A stretch of DNA of 64,000 nt from Gyrodactylus bullatarudis (Eukaryota; Platyhelminthes; Monogenea; Gyrodactylidea; Gyrodactylidae): NCBI GenBank assembly GCA_012064415.1, contig SSNU01000187.1, positions 232,830-296,829 on the forward strand, read 5' to 3'. Position 1 is the stretch's first letter. Every line of letters begins with the position of its first letter. Shown one piece after another: positions 45,103 through 56,612 of the stretch. The position numbers and the translations under genes were made by a program. Below the pieces are notes generated by a model. The model saw only the letters and a list, made by a program, of their open reading frames with translations. It was not told the DNA's origin and ran no database searches.

Positions 45103-47115
45103 CTATGGAATGAAAAAATGTAGATGAGTCTCGATTACGTTGAATCAATCAAGAAATAACAGAACAGAAATATATGAAAAATGAGCTTTCTGATGGCATA
45201 GAAGATTTTAATTTTTTCTTCAAGAACAGGAAGTTGTAATGTTTTATCTAATTATTTTTTCATCGTATCAATCCAACTGACAATCATTTTTATTCCTTAA
45301 AAAAGGCCATCCTAAGATTCGATGTTAAAATTCAAAAGCTTGTAGAAAAATGGTTTTATAGGCATAAATCATTTTTCCGCTATTGTGACTATCTGATCAA
45401 GTTGAAAAATTCATTCAAATTTATAATATTAAAATGTAAAAATGCCGAGTTTTTCACTGTTTTTAATTAGTTTTGAGACATTTTTCATAATTTTCAAAGC
45501 AGATTCATAAATTTCAGCTATTTTCCCACATCTCCTGCACCAGTCCTAACAGCTTCAAAAAGAGATTTGATTTTTTCGATTTTTCAAATACTATCAAGCA
45601 TAGTTTCTATACCAAAAGAGGTAGTCTTTTTAGAATTGTAAGCGATCTATAATAAACATTTTAGAGCAAAAATAAAACCTAAAATTCGATAAAACACAAA
45701 TTAAAATCCCAATCTAATGTGGGGTGAAAAAAGTATTTTTCAAATCAAACTATCGCTCGGAAAAGTGTTGTGCTTCACTGGTTGAACAATGGGACACGAA
45801 GGGTTACAGTCCACAGGAAAATAAATTAATGGATAAATTTTCTTTTGCTATGATCTGCTTTAGTAAAGAAATCAACGATATCATATTTCCTATTTCATAT
45901 TATACAATATAATTTTTCCCTTAATTTAATTATAGCTCTTTTCTCTTTAATCCAGTATTTTATCATATTATACAGTATTTTCGATTTAACTTGAAAAAAA
46001 AATCACTGAATAAATTTGAAATGAATTTGAGAATTCCATTTTCTCCCCATAATTTATTCATTATTATCATAATCACCTGAACAGATTGCATACCAAATTG
46101 AATGCTATTATGCATAAAAACTAAATACTGATTGTTGTACTAATTTTGGTCAACTGTTCAATCAGTATATAATATATGTGTGATAGTGGTATATATAAAA
46201 AAACACGCACAGAAAAATGTATTACAATCTTAAATATATATGTATATTTAAAATAATGGAGAAAATTCAAATCAAAAAGAGGATGAATATTTCTTTCTTT
46301 TATTTAACTGTCAATCTGGAATGATATTTTTAGTCTGATTGCAGAATAAATAAATTCTCTATCACTTGCTATTTCTCTGCGTAATTCTTAATTTGTCATC
46401 TTATAGTTGTTATCTTTTATATGATTCTTGATTTCTTTAAGGCAGTTATTTTTTTCTCTGATTTTATCTTGAAAAATAAATGCAAAATTGTCAATCTTTC
46501 ACGAGTTTATATTTATTTTTGAACATTTTTCATCAGTAGACTTGAGATTGTTCTTGAATTTATGTTTACTATTATTAATACAGATTGATATGGAGAAATC
46601 TTATTTCTATTACCATTATTCAACAATAGAGCACCGCTCTTCTTCGAAAAACTAGCAAAATTCAATAATTAACTTTTAACATTTAGTAATTTTCAAAACA
46701 TGAGCTTTTTATTAATGCTAAATTCTTTACTTGGAATACTTTAATCAGAAAGCTAATTTCAAAATTTGAACAGGCTTAGATTTGAATTTTATACATAATC
46801 ATTAATATCTGGGCTCTATATCACCTGTGCCAGGCCGACAAAAAATTTTATTTTATCAATTCAATTATCTTTTTAATCTAACTCGGAATCTACAAATGTT
46901 TGAGCTATTTAAAATACATTTGTACCTCTATAAAACCCTCCCCACCCTGAAAAATGTATAGCTACTATCAAGTAGGTTCAAAAAAATAATATTCACTCAA
47001 GTTTAATCCTTTGGATAGAGAATTTTCTGCTGATTCTTTCTATCTAATAAAAACACCAGTTTCGTTAGTTTCTTGTCTCATAAAGCACTCGCGAACATTG
47101 GAGCAGTTTTGATTT
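45103..47115. other. AT-rich non-coding stretch, possibly a receptor intron
   Basis: No gene or clear repeat boundary. A segment at about 45735-45765 (caaatcaaactatcgctcgg) resembles one at 16935-16965. If the GPCR reading is right, this is one of its introns. Confidence 0.4.
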
Positions 47116-47147
47116 TTAATTTAAAAAATGATCGAGAGGCTGATTCA

Positions 47148-47380
47148 CACTCGTTTCGTTGGGTGGAAGAAATAGAAGTCGTGAATTAGCAGTAGGTAAT
47201 ATGATATGAAGGGAGCAAGAATGAGCTATATTGATCTGTTCTGATAGGTTCTTCCAATTTGGACTTTCAATCTTGTTAGTAGTAACAAGTTTAACTGATT
47301 TGCCAGGGAGTCTTGAGACTATCAAGAGTAACAAGATTAACGGTAACACATACAAAAAGAAAGCAAGACCTTTTGAAGAA
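47148..47380 (-). CDS. Possible second exon of the receptor gene (TM5-like)
   Basis: A minus-strand open frame contains FLYVLPLILLLLIVSRLP followed by polar residues (SVKLVTTNKIESPNW) and LLFLPPNETS, where a gtgaat donor-like site could end an exon in phase 0. The next exon downstream would then be the TM6 exon at 45102, in matching phase. A hydrophobic run with a Pro followed by a basic loop fits TM5 and ICL3. No conserved residue settles this, and it could be chance. Confidence 0.25.
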
Positions 47381-47456
47381 TAATATTCTGATAAAACGAG
47401 AATGGAAAATTTTCCGCCCTACTGAAGGTAATATAAAAATTTAGTTACTTTGTTAG

Positions 47457-48009
47457 TAGGGCGACCAAAATGCCTTTTTTGCCTTTTTTGAGAGTGAGTC
47501 TAAAATACTCTGAAAAGATTAAAAATTGAGTCCTTTTCTTTATAAACCTCTTAATAAGAGATATAAGTTTGCCTTTTTTGAAAATAAATTGCTTTTTCAT
47601 TTTTTTCAAGGATTGTGCAAATTTTTTATTATTGTTTATCTTGATCTTAGTTAAATTTTCATTGTCCGAATCTAATTTTATGGGGGACTCGGTTAACAGC
47701 CAATAGGAATGGTCTATCCAACTCAACATCTCATTCTCATTCTACACTTAAAAGGCTTGAAGAATTGATTAATTTTTTAAAATCACTACTTGTGAGAGAC
47801 ATTCGATTTTATGAATTTATCTTTTTTGCTTTACTATGTTGGTAAAGCTATTTTTTGGATTATCAATGAGATTTCCTTCAAGTCCTCTTTAAGCAGATAT
47901 CTTCTTGGGATGCTTCTTGTGAGAAACATTCGATTTTATGAATTTGCCTTTTTCAGAATTAAAAATTGCCTTTTTTCTTTAAAAAGTATGCCTTTTTCTG
48001 GTCGCCCTA
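47457..48009. repeat. MITE with TAGGGCGACC ends
   Basis: The left end TAGGGCGACCAAAATGCC (47457) and right end GGTCGCCCTA (48000-48009) are inverted repeats. Two copies of a 30-bp segment (gacattcgattttatgaatt at about 47800, aacattcgattttatgaatt at about 47927) lie inside. A CAGGG/TAGGG-type end fits hAT-like non-autonomous elements, but I could not find an 8-bp target duplication. Confidence 0.6.
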
Positions 48010-51000
48010 ATCATCAAGAAACTGAATTAAACTCTGACCCTGGTTGAAAATTGGAAATTTGAAAAATTTACTTCTACTAGAAATCAGATCAACTAAAACC
48101 GATTTATTTATTATTCACTGGATAATATTACAAACGAAAGGAAATGTTGGCAGGTATCATTTACAAATTTGTAAGTTGAATATGGTTGATATCGACTCGA
48201 ATTTCTTTTCATGCAATATCATAATATAACTTGGTCATTGCTCAATTTATGAGCAATTCATGAGAGAATAGTTTTATTTTATAAAGACTAACATGCAATA
48301 GTCTAGGGTTCTTCAGATAGTTCAGATTCGAAACTGTCAGAAAAAAATCCGAAAAGTTAGAAAAAATGAAATTATTAAAACATTAATTAATTTTTGATTC
48401 TCTCGTGAAAAATTTTGTTACTTAATAAATATGTCATAATTCAAATAAAAATTCAAAAGTTTAAATCAATTTGATACCTTCTTCTTCGCAAGAACCATCT
48501 CTAAGGGTACCTTGGATCTTCTCTGGACTTGTATATCTTTGTTCAAGCTTGAATGATTATTTATTATAAAGCTAGTTGAGATGAAGATGAGAATTTACTA
48601 TTTTTACAAAAAACTCGATATTTTTCTCCGGATTCACAGAAAAAAGAATTCTTCGAATGAGCTAATAAGATATTCGAAAATAATTCAATCTGATCAGAAT
48701 TTCGAATTAATTTTTTCTGTGAATCTGGAGAAAAATATTGAGTTTTTTGTAAAAGTAGTAAATTCTCATCAATTTATGTCAATTAGGTTTAGATTAAAGA
48801 GCGCATTTTTATTTATAGCCAAGTTCTATACAAATTATAATGTTGATAGCAGATAACTTGCTTTAAAATAATAACGCTAGAGGACGCTTATTATTTGATT
48901 ACAAATATATGTAGGACTTCTATAGAATAAAAAGAATCTGAACTTTTTTTTATGCCTAAAGTAATACTGTGGTAATATTTTCTGAAAAACTCTAAGATGA
49001 ATCGAAATACAGACTAATTATGCCTACTCTAGATGAATATGATTACGAGACAAAATACTTTGGAAAGAATCATTTCGGGTATATTATCCAGTATTGGATT
49101 CAAAAGAGATAGAAGATGTTAATTCAATTTATCACGAAAGGGTAGTTCCAAACATTTACAAGTAGTAATTTTTTATTATTGTCTAAGAGAAAACTCGAAG
49201 TGTTATTAAATAATATGTTCATAATAACGCTAACATTCTGTAGGTTCAGTTTAACAGAAGAGGTGAAAAAATGTTTATAGCATAACTTGCAGGAAACTCA
49301 CAGGTAAGGTTGCATAATAACAGTGTTCATTAGAATTAAAAGGTTAAAAATAAATTTTAGCATGAAATTTAAATAAGATTATTTCCCAGCAATACAATGT
49401 CTATATATCAACTTGTTTATGTGTGATTAAACAAGCATGGTATTTCTTATAACAAGACATTTACTTTAGTAGTGAAAAAAAATTTTCTACCTTATTTACC
49501 TGGAATCCTGTTTTAAACAATAATACTTTATTATTAATAATAATAACAGCATACTTTTTTCTATGCAATAATAATCTTGTATGACTACTGAATTACCAAG
49601 AGAATGTAATTTAATACAATGTTTCTAGATACTGCAGTCAAATAAGGTAAGAAAATCAATAATACCTCTCTGGTTATTTCACACACTAGTGCTTTCAATT
49701 TTCATCTTAAATTTTATACTCCGTAATTGTTAATCTTCACAACTTTTTTATTATAGTAAAGTTTATTGATATCAATGATTTTTAAGAAATTCATCAGAAA
49801 TTCGAATATGTTCAGGATTTTATAAAATTTGGATCAAGTTCTATAATTTGACTGTTTGAAAAAAATTATCTGGAAAAAAATATTTCCAATAAATTTATGG
49901 TCATTTTTCAAATTCTGATTTGACGCCAAAATCCTATTTTTTGAGCTAATTTTTTTATTTATATGAAAGTGCCAGACAGGTTAAACAATAAAGCCGAACA
50001 TCACCATTAACCCTTCAAATAGTCCCACAGTGACTTTAAAGTGATTTATAAAGCTAATTAATATCAAGTATATTGGGAATCTATGATTTTTACAGAAATC
50101 TCGATTTTTTCACTATTCAAACTTCTCACCTAAATATTATTCAATGACTTGCTAATTTCCTTATATCAAAGGATACTGGGTACTAAATAGTATTTAGTAA
50201 ATACTAACAGAGTAATTATTAATATTCAAGAAAGTCGTTTCCAAAATAAACATCATATAATCAATCAATATGAGAATAATTTAAATCCTTAAAACTCATT
50301 CGATGGAATACGTACATAATCCATCTCGAGTGATATTTTTCATAAAAATTCTATAAAGAAAATGGGAAATAGTATTTAAAATAGGGGATTTTTACTTGTT
50401 AAGATTTCCACCATTTTTCAAGTATCTCTTTCCCTCAATCTTCTCTAAAAGAATTTATCAAGAATACAAAAGTAAAGTTAATAACAGGGCCAAATTGCTC
50501 AGGCGGTCCGAGAACCCGATTTCTACAGTGAATGACAGTTTAGTTTTTAGTCTAATAGCTGAGCAATGAATTACGATTTAATACACTTATCATGTATTGA
50601 ATTCTAATAATTTAAAACAATCATATAAACTAACTTTGAATCTTTTTCAAAAATAAATTTTAATGATTAAAATAATGATCTGACTTGATACACTGTATCA
50701 ATGATACAATTTCAACAACTCTAATGACTACCTGTCTTGATCTCAATCATCTGCTAGTGATTTATTCTAAAAATAAAAACATGCCTGTCTTCATAAATTC
50801 AGGTTTACTTGCTGTATAGTTTATATTCTAAATCAAGTTTCATATAAAAGAAAAATTTGACTCAATTTATGCATTTTTTCTTGCAGATCGTAAAGGTATC
50901 ATTTTGATTAATCACTAATTAGAACTCAATTTTCCAAAAGTGGTCCTAGAGTTTAGTACTTCCAAAATTAGCTCGAACTAAATTTCTCTTCAATTTTGTA

Positions 51001-51700
51001 GGTATAACTTTTTTAAAATAAATTCCCTAATTTCATCCTTTCTTCATCCTAAATCTTTTAACCCTATAAAAACGCAATACTGTATTAAATAAAAGTTAAT
51101 TTAAAACTTTAAACTAGCTAAGTATTATAATTATCCTCTAAAAAAATTCTTATTACTCATAGCTTAGCCTTAGAGTTGATGAGAAGAGGTAGATAAATTT
51201 GTAAGGAAAATAGTCAAATTCTATTAGTTTTTGGTATTATTATTATTATTGGTCGGCCTGAAGAGGAGCAGAGAGGTATGATATGAATTTCATATCATGA
51301 AATAAACTCATCCAGTGAGCCTTGATGTGTATAATTAACTGTACAGAATCTATGTTACAGATTAAACACAGAACATTTGAATGAATCCAGTATACTTGAA
51401 GTAAGAAAGTATTGACTTCGGATTTGAATTTACAGAAATTCCTGTAATTTTTCTGGTCAAAAATAAGCAGTGACTTGGACGAAATTTTGCAATTTTTTGT
51501 AAGTTAAAATTATGAATATAAAAAAATTAAAAGAAAAAGTTTTTAATTAGGAAATTTTCACAATTTATTTTATTCCAGAAGCATGGAAAGGTATTTTGAA
51601 GCAAAATTTGGTGGGATAATATTAATATACTTGAAGATGAGATTGATAATATCTATCGGTAATTAAAGTAGTTTTTTAAAATTTTGTTCAAGTTTACTGA
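48010..51700. other. Gene-free region
   Basis: AT-rich sequence with one complete short foldback (48572-48786), a lone foldback end at about 50050-50110 and decayed repeats around 49900-50000. An (ATT)n tract lies at 51236-51251. No coding exon or RNA gene was recognised. Confidence 0.5.
48572..48786. repeat. Short deletion derivative of the foldback family, 215 bp
   Basis: The ends CTAGTTGAGATGAAGATGAG and TGTCAATTAG match the 41927-42628 element almost exactly, but the middle is deleted. It has the classic form of a MITE derived from a larger foldback. Confidence 0.75.
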
Positions 51701-51915
51701 AGCTAATTGATATGAAGTTGGGAATCTATGATTTTTACAGAAATCTCGATATTTTTATTGTTTTTAAAGTTCAAGGTTGATCAAAAGAGGTTTTTCAGGA
51801 TCAAGAAAGTCAATTAAATTGAATCTGATCTCATGCATAGTAACGTTATCGTTTGGGAGCTGAAATTTGATTTTTTGATCATTTTCACTACTTTAGAATC
51901 AATAAAATTTTTTGT

Positions 51916-54165
51916 AGTTATAGAAGAAAAAGTTTTATTCGCCAAATGTACATTTCTTTATGGTTCATCAGTAGTGACACATAAATAATGATATAGGTTT
52001 AGAATTCATTGTAAATAATATTTTACAAATTCTGAAAGAAGTATAGTAAAAGTTGAAAAATATAAGAATACAATGTGAGCTGAAAAAATACCAAAACTCT
52101 TCAATAAATAGCAACAGTGAAGAGAAAAGTGAAAAAGCTCATATAGGCCATGGTAATTGAAGATTATAAGAGTAATTTTTCTGAACACACAGGTTTGGTT
52201 TAAAGTGATTGATGAAGAATTTCTCCTTCACCCACAAATCTGTGCTGTCATCACCCGCATTTTTATACTAAATTGATAAATTAGAAATCGAAGCCTCATG
52301 ATTTTCCTGTTTGATGTGTCTTGTCACCGCTGTATCCTTCTTTAGATTATCATTTGACCTAGTTGACAATTTCCTAATCGTACGTCCTATATAAGAAGCT
52401 CCACAATCGCATCGGAATTTGTAAATCAAAAGAGTCTTTTCTTCAGGCTTTAGTAAATCCTTATGAATCAAACTGAATAATCTTTGGGTTTTAAATACAA
52501 TTTTCAATTGTATATTTTCATAATGTTGATCAATGAGATTAACCAGTCGTCTCCTTACATCATTACTGAAACCGTCACCTTTAAAATTAAGTTTCATGAA
52601 GATGGTTGTCTTCTTTCCTTCATCTCTGTCGACCCTTTCATCTACATCATCAGACATATTGATGAATTTGTCTACAAATCTGTTGGGATAACCATTCTCA
52701 TTTAAACGTAATTTTGACTCTTCTATTTCTTTTGGCCATTTCTCTGGACTAGCAATCCTTCTTATCCTCTTTCCTAGACCAATTACTAAGCCAACGTTAT
52801 GAGATAGAGGACTGAAACTGGCATAATGAAGATATTTTCCATTATCAGTATTCTTCTCGTAGACATTTCTTAGTATTGACCCATCCTCCTTCCTAGCTAG
52901 TTTGACATCTAAGAAACTCAAACTCTCATTAGACTCTTTTTCCATAGTAAATTTAATATTAGGATGAAACGAATTCATCTTTAAGAAAAAATTGTCTACT
53001 GAAAAATTTGGCTTTATCAAAATAAAAGTGTCATCAACATATCTGATGTATAAATCAGTGAAAGTATTGATAGTATCAGACATTTTATTTAATTCTAACC
53101 AACCTAAGAAGATATCAGCTAGAAGAGGACTTAAAGGTGATCCCATAGCTATACCATCTTTTTGAATAAACACCTTGTTTTGAAAAGACAAAGGAACATT
53201 AGTACAGCAAATCCTAACAAGATCTGCTATCTCATTACTCTGTAGTTCAAAACCATCATGTTCATCAATAAAAGATTTAATAACATCAAGGGTCTCCTCA
53301 ATAGGAACATTAGGAAACAAAGAACTAACATCTAATGAAACCATTTCATTTAAACCAATATTTAAATCCTTAACCTTATCAACAAAAGAAAAAGTATCTT
53401 TAACAACATATTTAGCATTATAAGTATGTATTGGTTTCAATACGTCGATTAACCACTTGGCTAAATTATGTTGCGGACATGACGACATATCCAAGATCGG
53501 GCGTATAGGAAAAGCCTCAGGAACGATATTATTTATTATCTTATGTGTCTAAGGATGTAGATATAATCTAGACATCCTCGTATTTTTCTTTGCTATAAAA
53601 CTTCTGGTTTTATCAGAAATTAAATTCCTATCGAATAACCCTTTTGATATCTTATATATGGAACGTTCCATGGATTCCATTTCCTTATAATAAGCTGATC
53701 TATCTGGCCCTGTGTTAAAAAATTTACTTTCATCAGAAAGAAAATCTAAACCTGCTCTATAATAATCCTCCTTATACATTATAACTATCCCTTTACCCTT
53801 ATCAGGATTAGTAAGGAAAATTTTCTCATTAGATTTAAGTTCTTTCAACGCCTAAAAATGTTTTTAGTTAATAAACTAGATCTTAAAGGTTTTCGATCAA
53901 AACTTCTATAAATAGTTAAAAGATCTAATTTAAACTTCTCTGTGTTTGCATTGTCTTTAAGGTTCTTAGTGAGACCAAGTTCATACATCAAACGTTCGAA
54001 AGCCGCTTTGTCTTCATTTTAATTTTTTCTCTTAGGAATGCAAAAATTAGGGCCGAGGGATAGGATTTCTTTCTGCTCCTCAGATAATTCAATATCTGTG
54101 AAGTTGAAGATTCCTTTTATAACTCAATATGGGGTTACTTTCGGTAATTTGACGGTGCTAGTCAG
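51916..54165 (-). mobile_element. Penelope-like retroelement, 5'-truncated
   Basis: The limits are inferred from where the host foldback resumes. The element reads leftwards: N-terminal Penelope domain remnants (54130-53850), reverse transcriptase, then a GIY-YIG endonuclease ending at 52268, with about 350 bp of 3' sequence. No terminal repeat was found on either side, and none of the hammerhead-like units lies within these limits. Penelope-like elements elsewhere carry hammerheads in their pseudo-LTRs. The lack of one here fits 5' truncation. Confidence 0.7.
52268..54110 (-). pseudogene. Penelope-like reverse transcriptase with GIY-YIG endonuclease, broken
   Basis: Upstream, 54110-53860 gives ELSEEQKEILSLGPNFCIPK, then a stop, and AFERLMYELGLTKNLKDN, typical of the Penelope N-terminal domain. 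After a one-base shift the frame continues from 53848 with NPDKGKGIVIMYKEDYY. At 53549-53551 a TAG replaces the Lys codon expected in P-K-T-H-K. The same frame continues as FPIRPILDMSSCPQHNLAKW, SLDVSSLFPNVPIEETLD, GIAMGSPLSPLLADIFLGWL, the catalytic RYVDDTFILI, and SLSFLDVKLAR. The C-terminus has CDCGASYIGRTIRKLSTR, the endonuclease signature, but the rest of that domain looks shortened (DTAVTRHIKQENHEA). With at least two stops and a frameshift it cannot work as it stands. Confidence 0.88.
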
Positions 54166-54446
54166 CTTTCTTGTCTTATCTTGATCCTGAAAACCTCTTT
54201 TGATCAACCTTGAACTTTCAAATCAATAAAAATATTTCGTTCAAAGTTCGAAAAAATGGGATTCTGGAGCCAAATGGGAATTTGAAAAATGGCCATATTT
54301 TTCATAAAATTAATTTTTTTCTTCACCTGGTAAAAGTGGGCAACATGAGTAAGATTCCAAAAAATCTTTTAAAAAATTCAAATTATTGATGAAAATATCG
54401 AGATTTTTGTAAAAATCCTAGATTCCCAACTTCATATCAACCAACT

Positions 54447-55460
54447 TTAGTCATCACAAGCATCACACTCATTTTGTCTCTTCCATATTGAAAAAAATTT
54501 CATAAAAAACTTTAAATAAACCTTGAAGGGAATCATATCAACAAATTTTAAGGAATAGATTTGGGGCTAATTTGAGAATAAACCTAGATAAAGTTAAACT
54601 ATCGAAGACATTGATGAATCTACAGATGAGAAAAGATGGGCACCAATCCTACTTTATGTAAGAATAGAACTAGCTCAAAGAGTTTCAAGAAAAAATTATC
54701 CACCATAAATAACGCTCTTAGATCAGTGTATATCTTTGAACCTATTTTCATCACTTATTAATCAAAGGATGATGATATTTATCTAGATATCTAGAAATTT
54801 GGATAATTTTAATTATTCTTGTAGTGTATTGGTAGAAAACGACAATTAATATTATTAGTATTATTATCAATATTAATTCACATATGCTGCTTTTGAATCA
54901 AAGAAAAGTAATCTCTAAATGTATTAAGAGGCCAAAGAGTGTGTACTCTTTTCATGCCTGGATTATACAAGGTGTAAAAATCTATTTAGAAAATGAGATT
55001 TTTCACTTCTTTCATTCTCTGTTAAAACTTGAAAGAAAGAGAATAAATCAAATTCCCCATAACTTTCCGATAACAAAGGAGATTTCGATTTATCAAAAAT
55101 CCTTTCTAAACAAGAACCATTTCCTTCTGGTCATCAATAGAATAAATACTAAAAATAAATCACAACGATATTGAAATGTTTAGTTTTGTAACCAACTGTT
55201 CCAACTGGAGATTGATCTGATATTTTTAAAAAGGAAGCTTTATTAATTAAAGCGAAGTAAGCTGAAGCCAAAAATAGATTGAAATTTTGGTGTTAAAAAG
55301 GTGACTTTGATTCATTACTTGAAAATTTTCAAAGTATCCCACTGAAACCTTTATGTACGTCAGTTGAAACGGTTAATCAAAAAATAACCTAAGCAAAATC
55401 AACTAATTGAATCATATTAGTGGTGAATCAAGTATTGATACCAATGTGATATCAATTTAA
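54447..55460. other. AT-rich non-coding stretch
   Basis: An open frame of 96 codons at 54884-55174 has no recognisable motif and no coding-like composition. Otherwise nothing was seen. Confidence 0.4.
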
Positions 55461-55461
55461 G

Positions 55462-55785
55462 TTAGTTGACATGAAGATGAGAATTTACATTTTTTACATA
55501 AAACTCAATATTTTTCTGGTTCGGTTTCTGGTGATCAGGGATAAGTGTCTTTTACTATCTCTGATTCCATACGGAGTAGTCAGAAATCTTGCCTTCGAGA
55601 TGAGACTCGGCAAGTATTCAATCTATGAGCTAGTAAGGAAACAATCCAGCTACCTATGAAATACAAAATATATATATAAATTTATTCCTGACTTTTCCGG
55701 AACAGATATTGAATTTTTAATGAATTAGAAAAAAAATGAAATTAGTAAATTATTATATCATCTTCATGTCAACCATTTTGCTTTA
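55462..55785. repeat. Degenerate foldback of the second subfamily
   Basis: The left end TTAGTTGACATGAAGATGAG and the right end CATCTTCATGTCAACCA are inverted. The inner arms are mostly replaced by unrelated sequence at about 55520-55660 (tcggtttctggtgatcaggg), which may be another insertion. Confidence 0.55.
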
Positions 55786-56209
55786 AATGAATAAAAAATA
55801 TATTTTGCGGAAAAAATTATCTTATGAAAAATATGGTCACTGTTCATTTTTCGATTTTGCCCCAAAATTCCATTTTTTTGAATTTTGAACTGAAAATTTT
55901 TATTGATTTGAGATTGGACAGGTGATCAAAAGAGGTTTTCCAGAATCAGAATTAGACAAGAAAGCTGAATATTGCCTTTAATTTCTTAACAGATCCTCCA
56001 ATTTGAAGAATTTTGAATTATCGGTTTAAGCAGAGAAAAGGATTTTAAAAATAAAAATACAGGTCCCAAACGATAATGAGTTTATGCAGGTTAAGCATGA
56101 TTTATTTTCTTATCTAATTCTGATCATGGAAAAATGGGGTTTTGGCGCAAAATCGAAATTTTAAAAACTATATATTTTTCTAATGACGAAGGTAACTTCA
56201 TAAGGAATT

Positions 56210-56292
56210 AGAAGTCAAGTGATTAAGCTTATATTTCACCGGATCTCATCAGACTATTACACCGGCTTGATATTTATATTAAATTTTTGAGC
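56210..56292 (-). ncRNA. Hammerhead-like unit B (family 1)
   Basis: On the minus strand: TATAAATATC, GCCGGT, GTAAT, stem I AGT, CTGATGA (56252-56246), spacer GATCCGGT, GAAA (56237-56234), an imperfect palindrome around AAGCTT as stem III, then C (56221) and stem I ACT. The predicted cut is between 56221 and 56220. All invariant core positions are intact. Stem I has three pairs next to the core, and stem III has a mismatch. Confidence 0.6.
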
Positions 56293-56430
56293 ATATGAAA
56301 ATTCCTCTTATTGGTTCAAATGGTTTTTAGGGATAAAACATAGGGGGTGAGAGTTGATTAAAATTGTTTTTTTTATCCCTAAAAACCATTTGAACCAATA
56401 AGAGGAATTTTCATATGCTCAAAAATTTAA

Positions 56431-56515
56431 TATAAATATCAAGCCGGTGTAATAGTCTGATGAGATCCGGTGAGCTTAATCACTAAATATTCACTTGACT
56501 TCTAATTCCTTATGA
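56431..56515 (+). ncRNA. Hammerhead-like unit C (family 1), core damaged
   Basis: This is the mirror copy of unit B. CTGATGA lies at 56457-56463 with GATCCGGT following, but the GAAA has become GAGC through loss of the first half of stem III (ggtgagcttaatcactaaat). It should be inactive. The flanks match units B and E closely. Confidence 0.55.
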
Positions 56516-56612
56516 AGTTACCTTCGTCATTAGAAAATATTCTAGAAGAAGTTCAGCATTATTTTCCACATTATATATTTTTCATAAAAACAATTTTTTG
56601 GTGAGATATTAT

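Larger units (their letters stand above)
51701..54446. repeat. Foldback element split by the Penelope-like insertion
   Basis: The left part (51701 to about 51915) begins AGCTAATTGATATGAAGTTG. The right part (about 54166-54446) ends TCCCAACTTCATATCAACCA, its mirror. The two parts pair through caaggttgatcaaaagaggt (51769) and the mirrored cctcttttgatcaacctt (54190-54215). The 2.25 kb between them is Penelope-like sequence, so the retroelement inserted into an older foldback. Confidence 0.7.
56181..56571. mobile_element. 391-bp palindromic insert carrying two head-to-head hammerhead-like units
   Basis: The insert is flanked by the 12-bp direct repeat TATATATTTTTC (56169-56180 and 56572-56583). 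It is a near-perfect palindrome with arms running outwards from about 56355. Each arm holds, from centre to edge, the sequence aaatttaatataaatatcaa, then the ribozyme-like core, then cacttgacttctaattcctt. Unit B reads on the minus strand and unit C on the plus strand. It encodes no protein, so it would depend on enzymes supplied by another element. Confidence 0.7.
55790..56612. repeat. Foldback element interrupted by a palindromic ribozyme-like pair
   Basis: The left arm contains TTATGAAAAATATGGTCACT and ggtgatcaaaagaggttttc. The right arm reaches ctatatatttttc at 56180 and, after the insert, resumes at 56584 with ataaaaacaattttttg, which completes the mirror of the left arm. The family is that of the foldback around the Penelope-like element. 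Confidence 0.65.

Noticed and set aside
46985..47010. AATATTCACTCAAGTTTAAT as a further ribozyme unit
   Set aside because: It resembles the downstream flank of family 1, but no core or stem III precedes it.
50480..50540. GC-richer stretch considered as a tRNA
   Set aside because: It lacks the A and B box pattern and cannot form a cloverleaf.
54884..55174. 96-codon open frame
   Set aside because: No motif or coding-like composition, and no neighbours that would support a gene.
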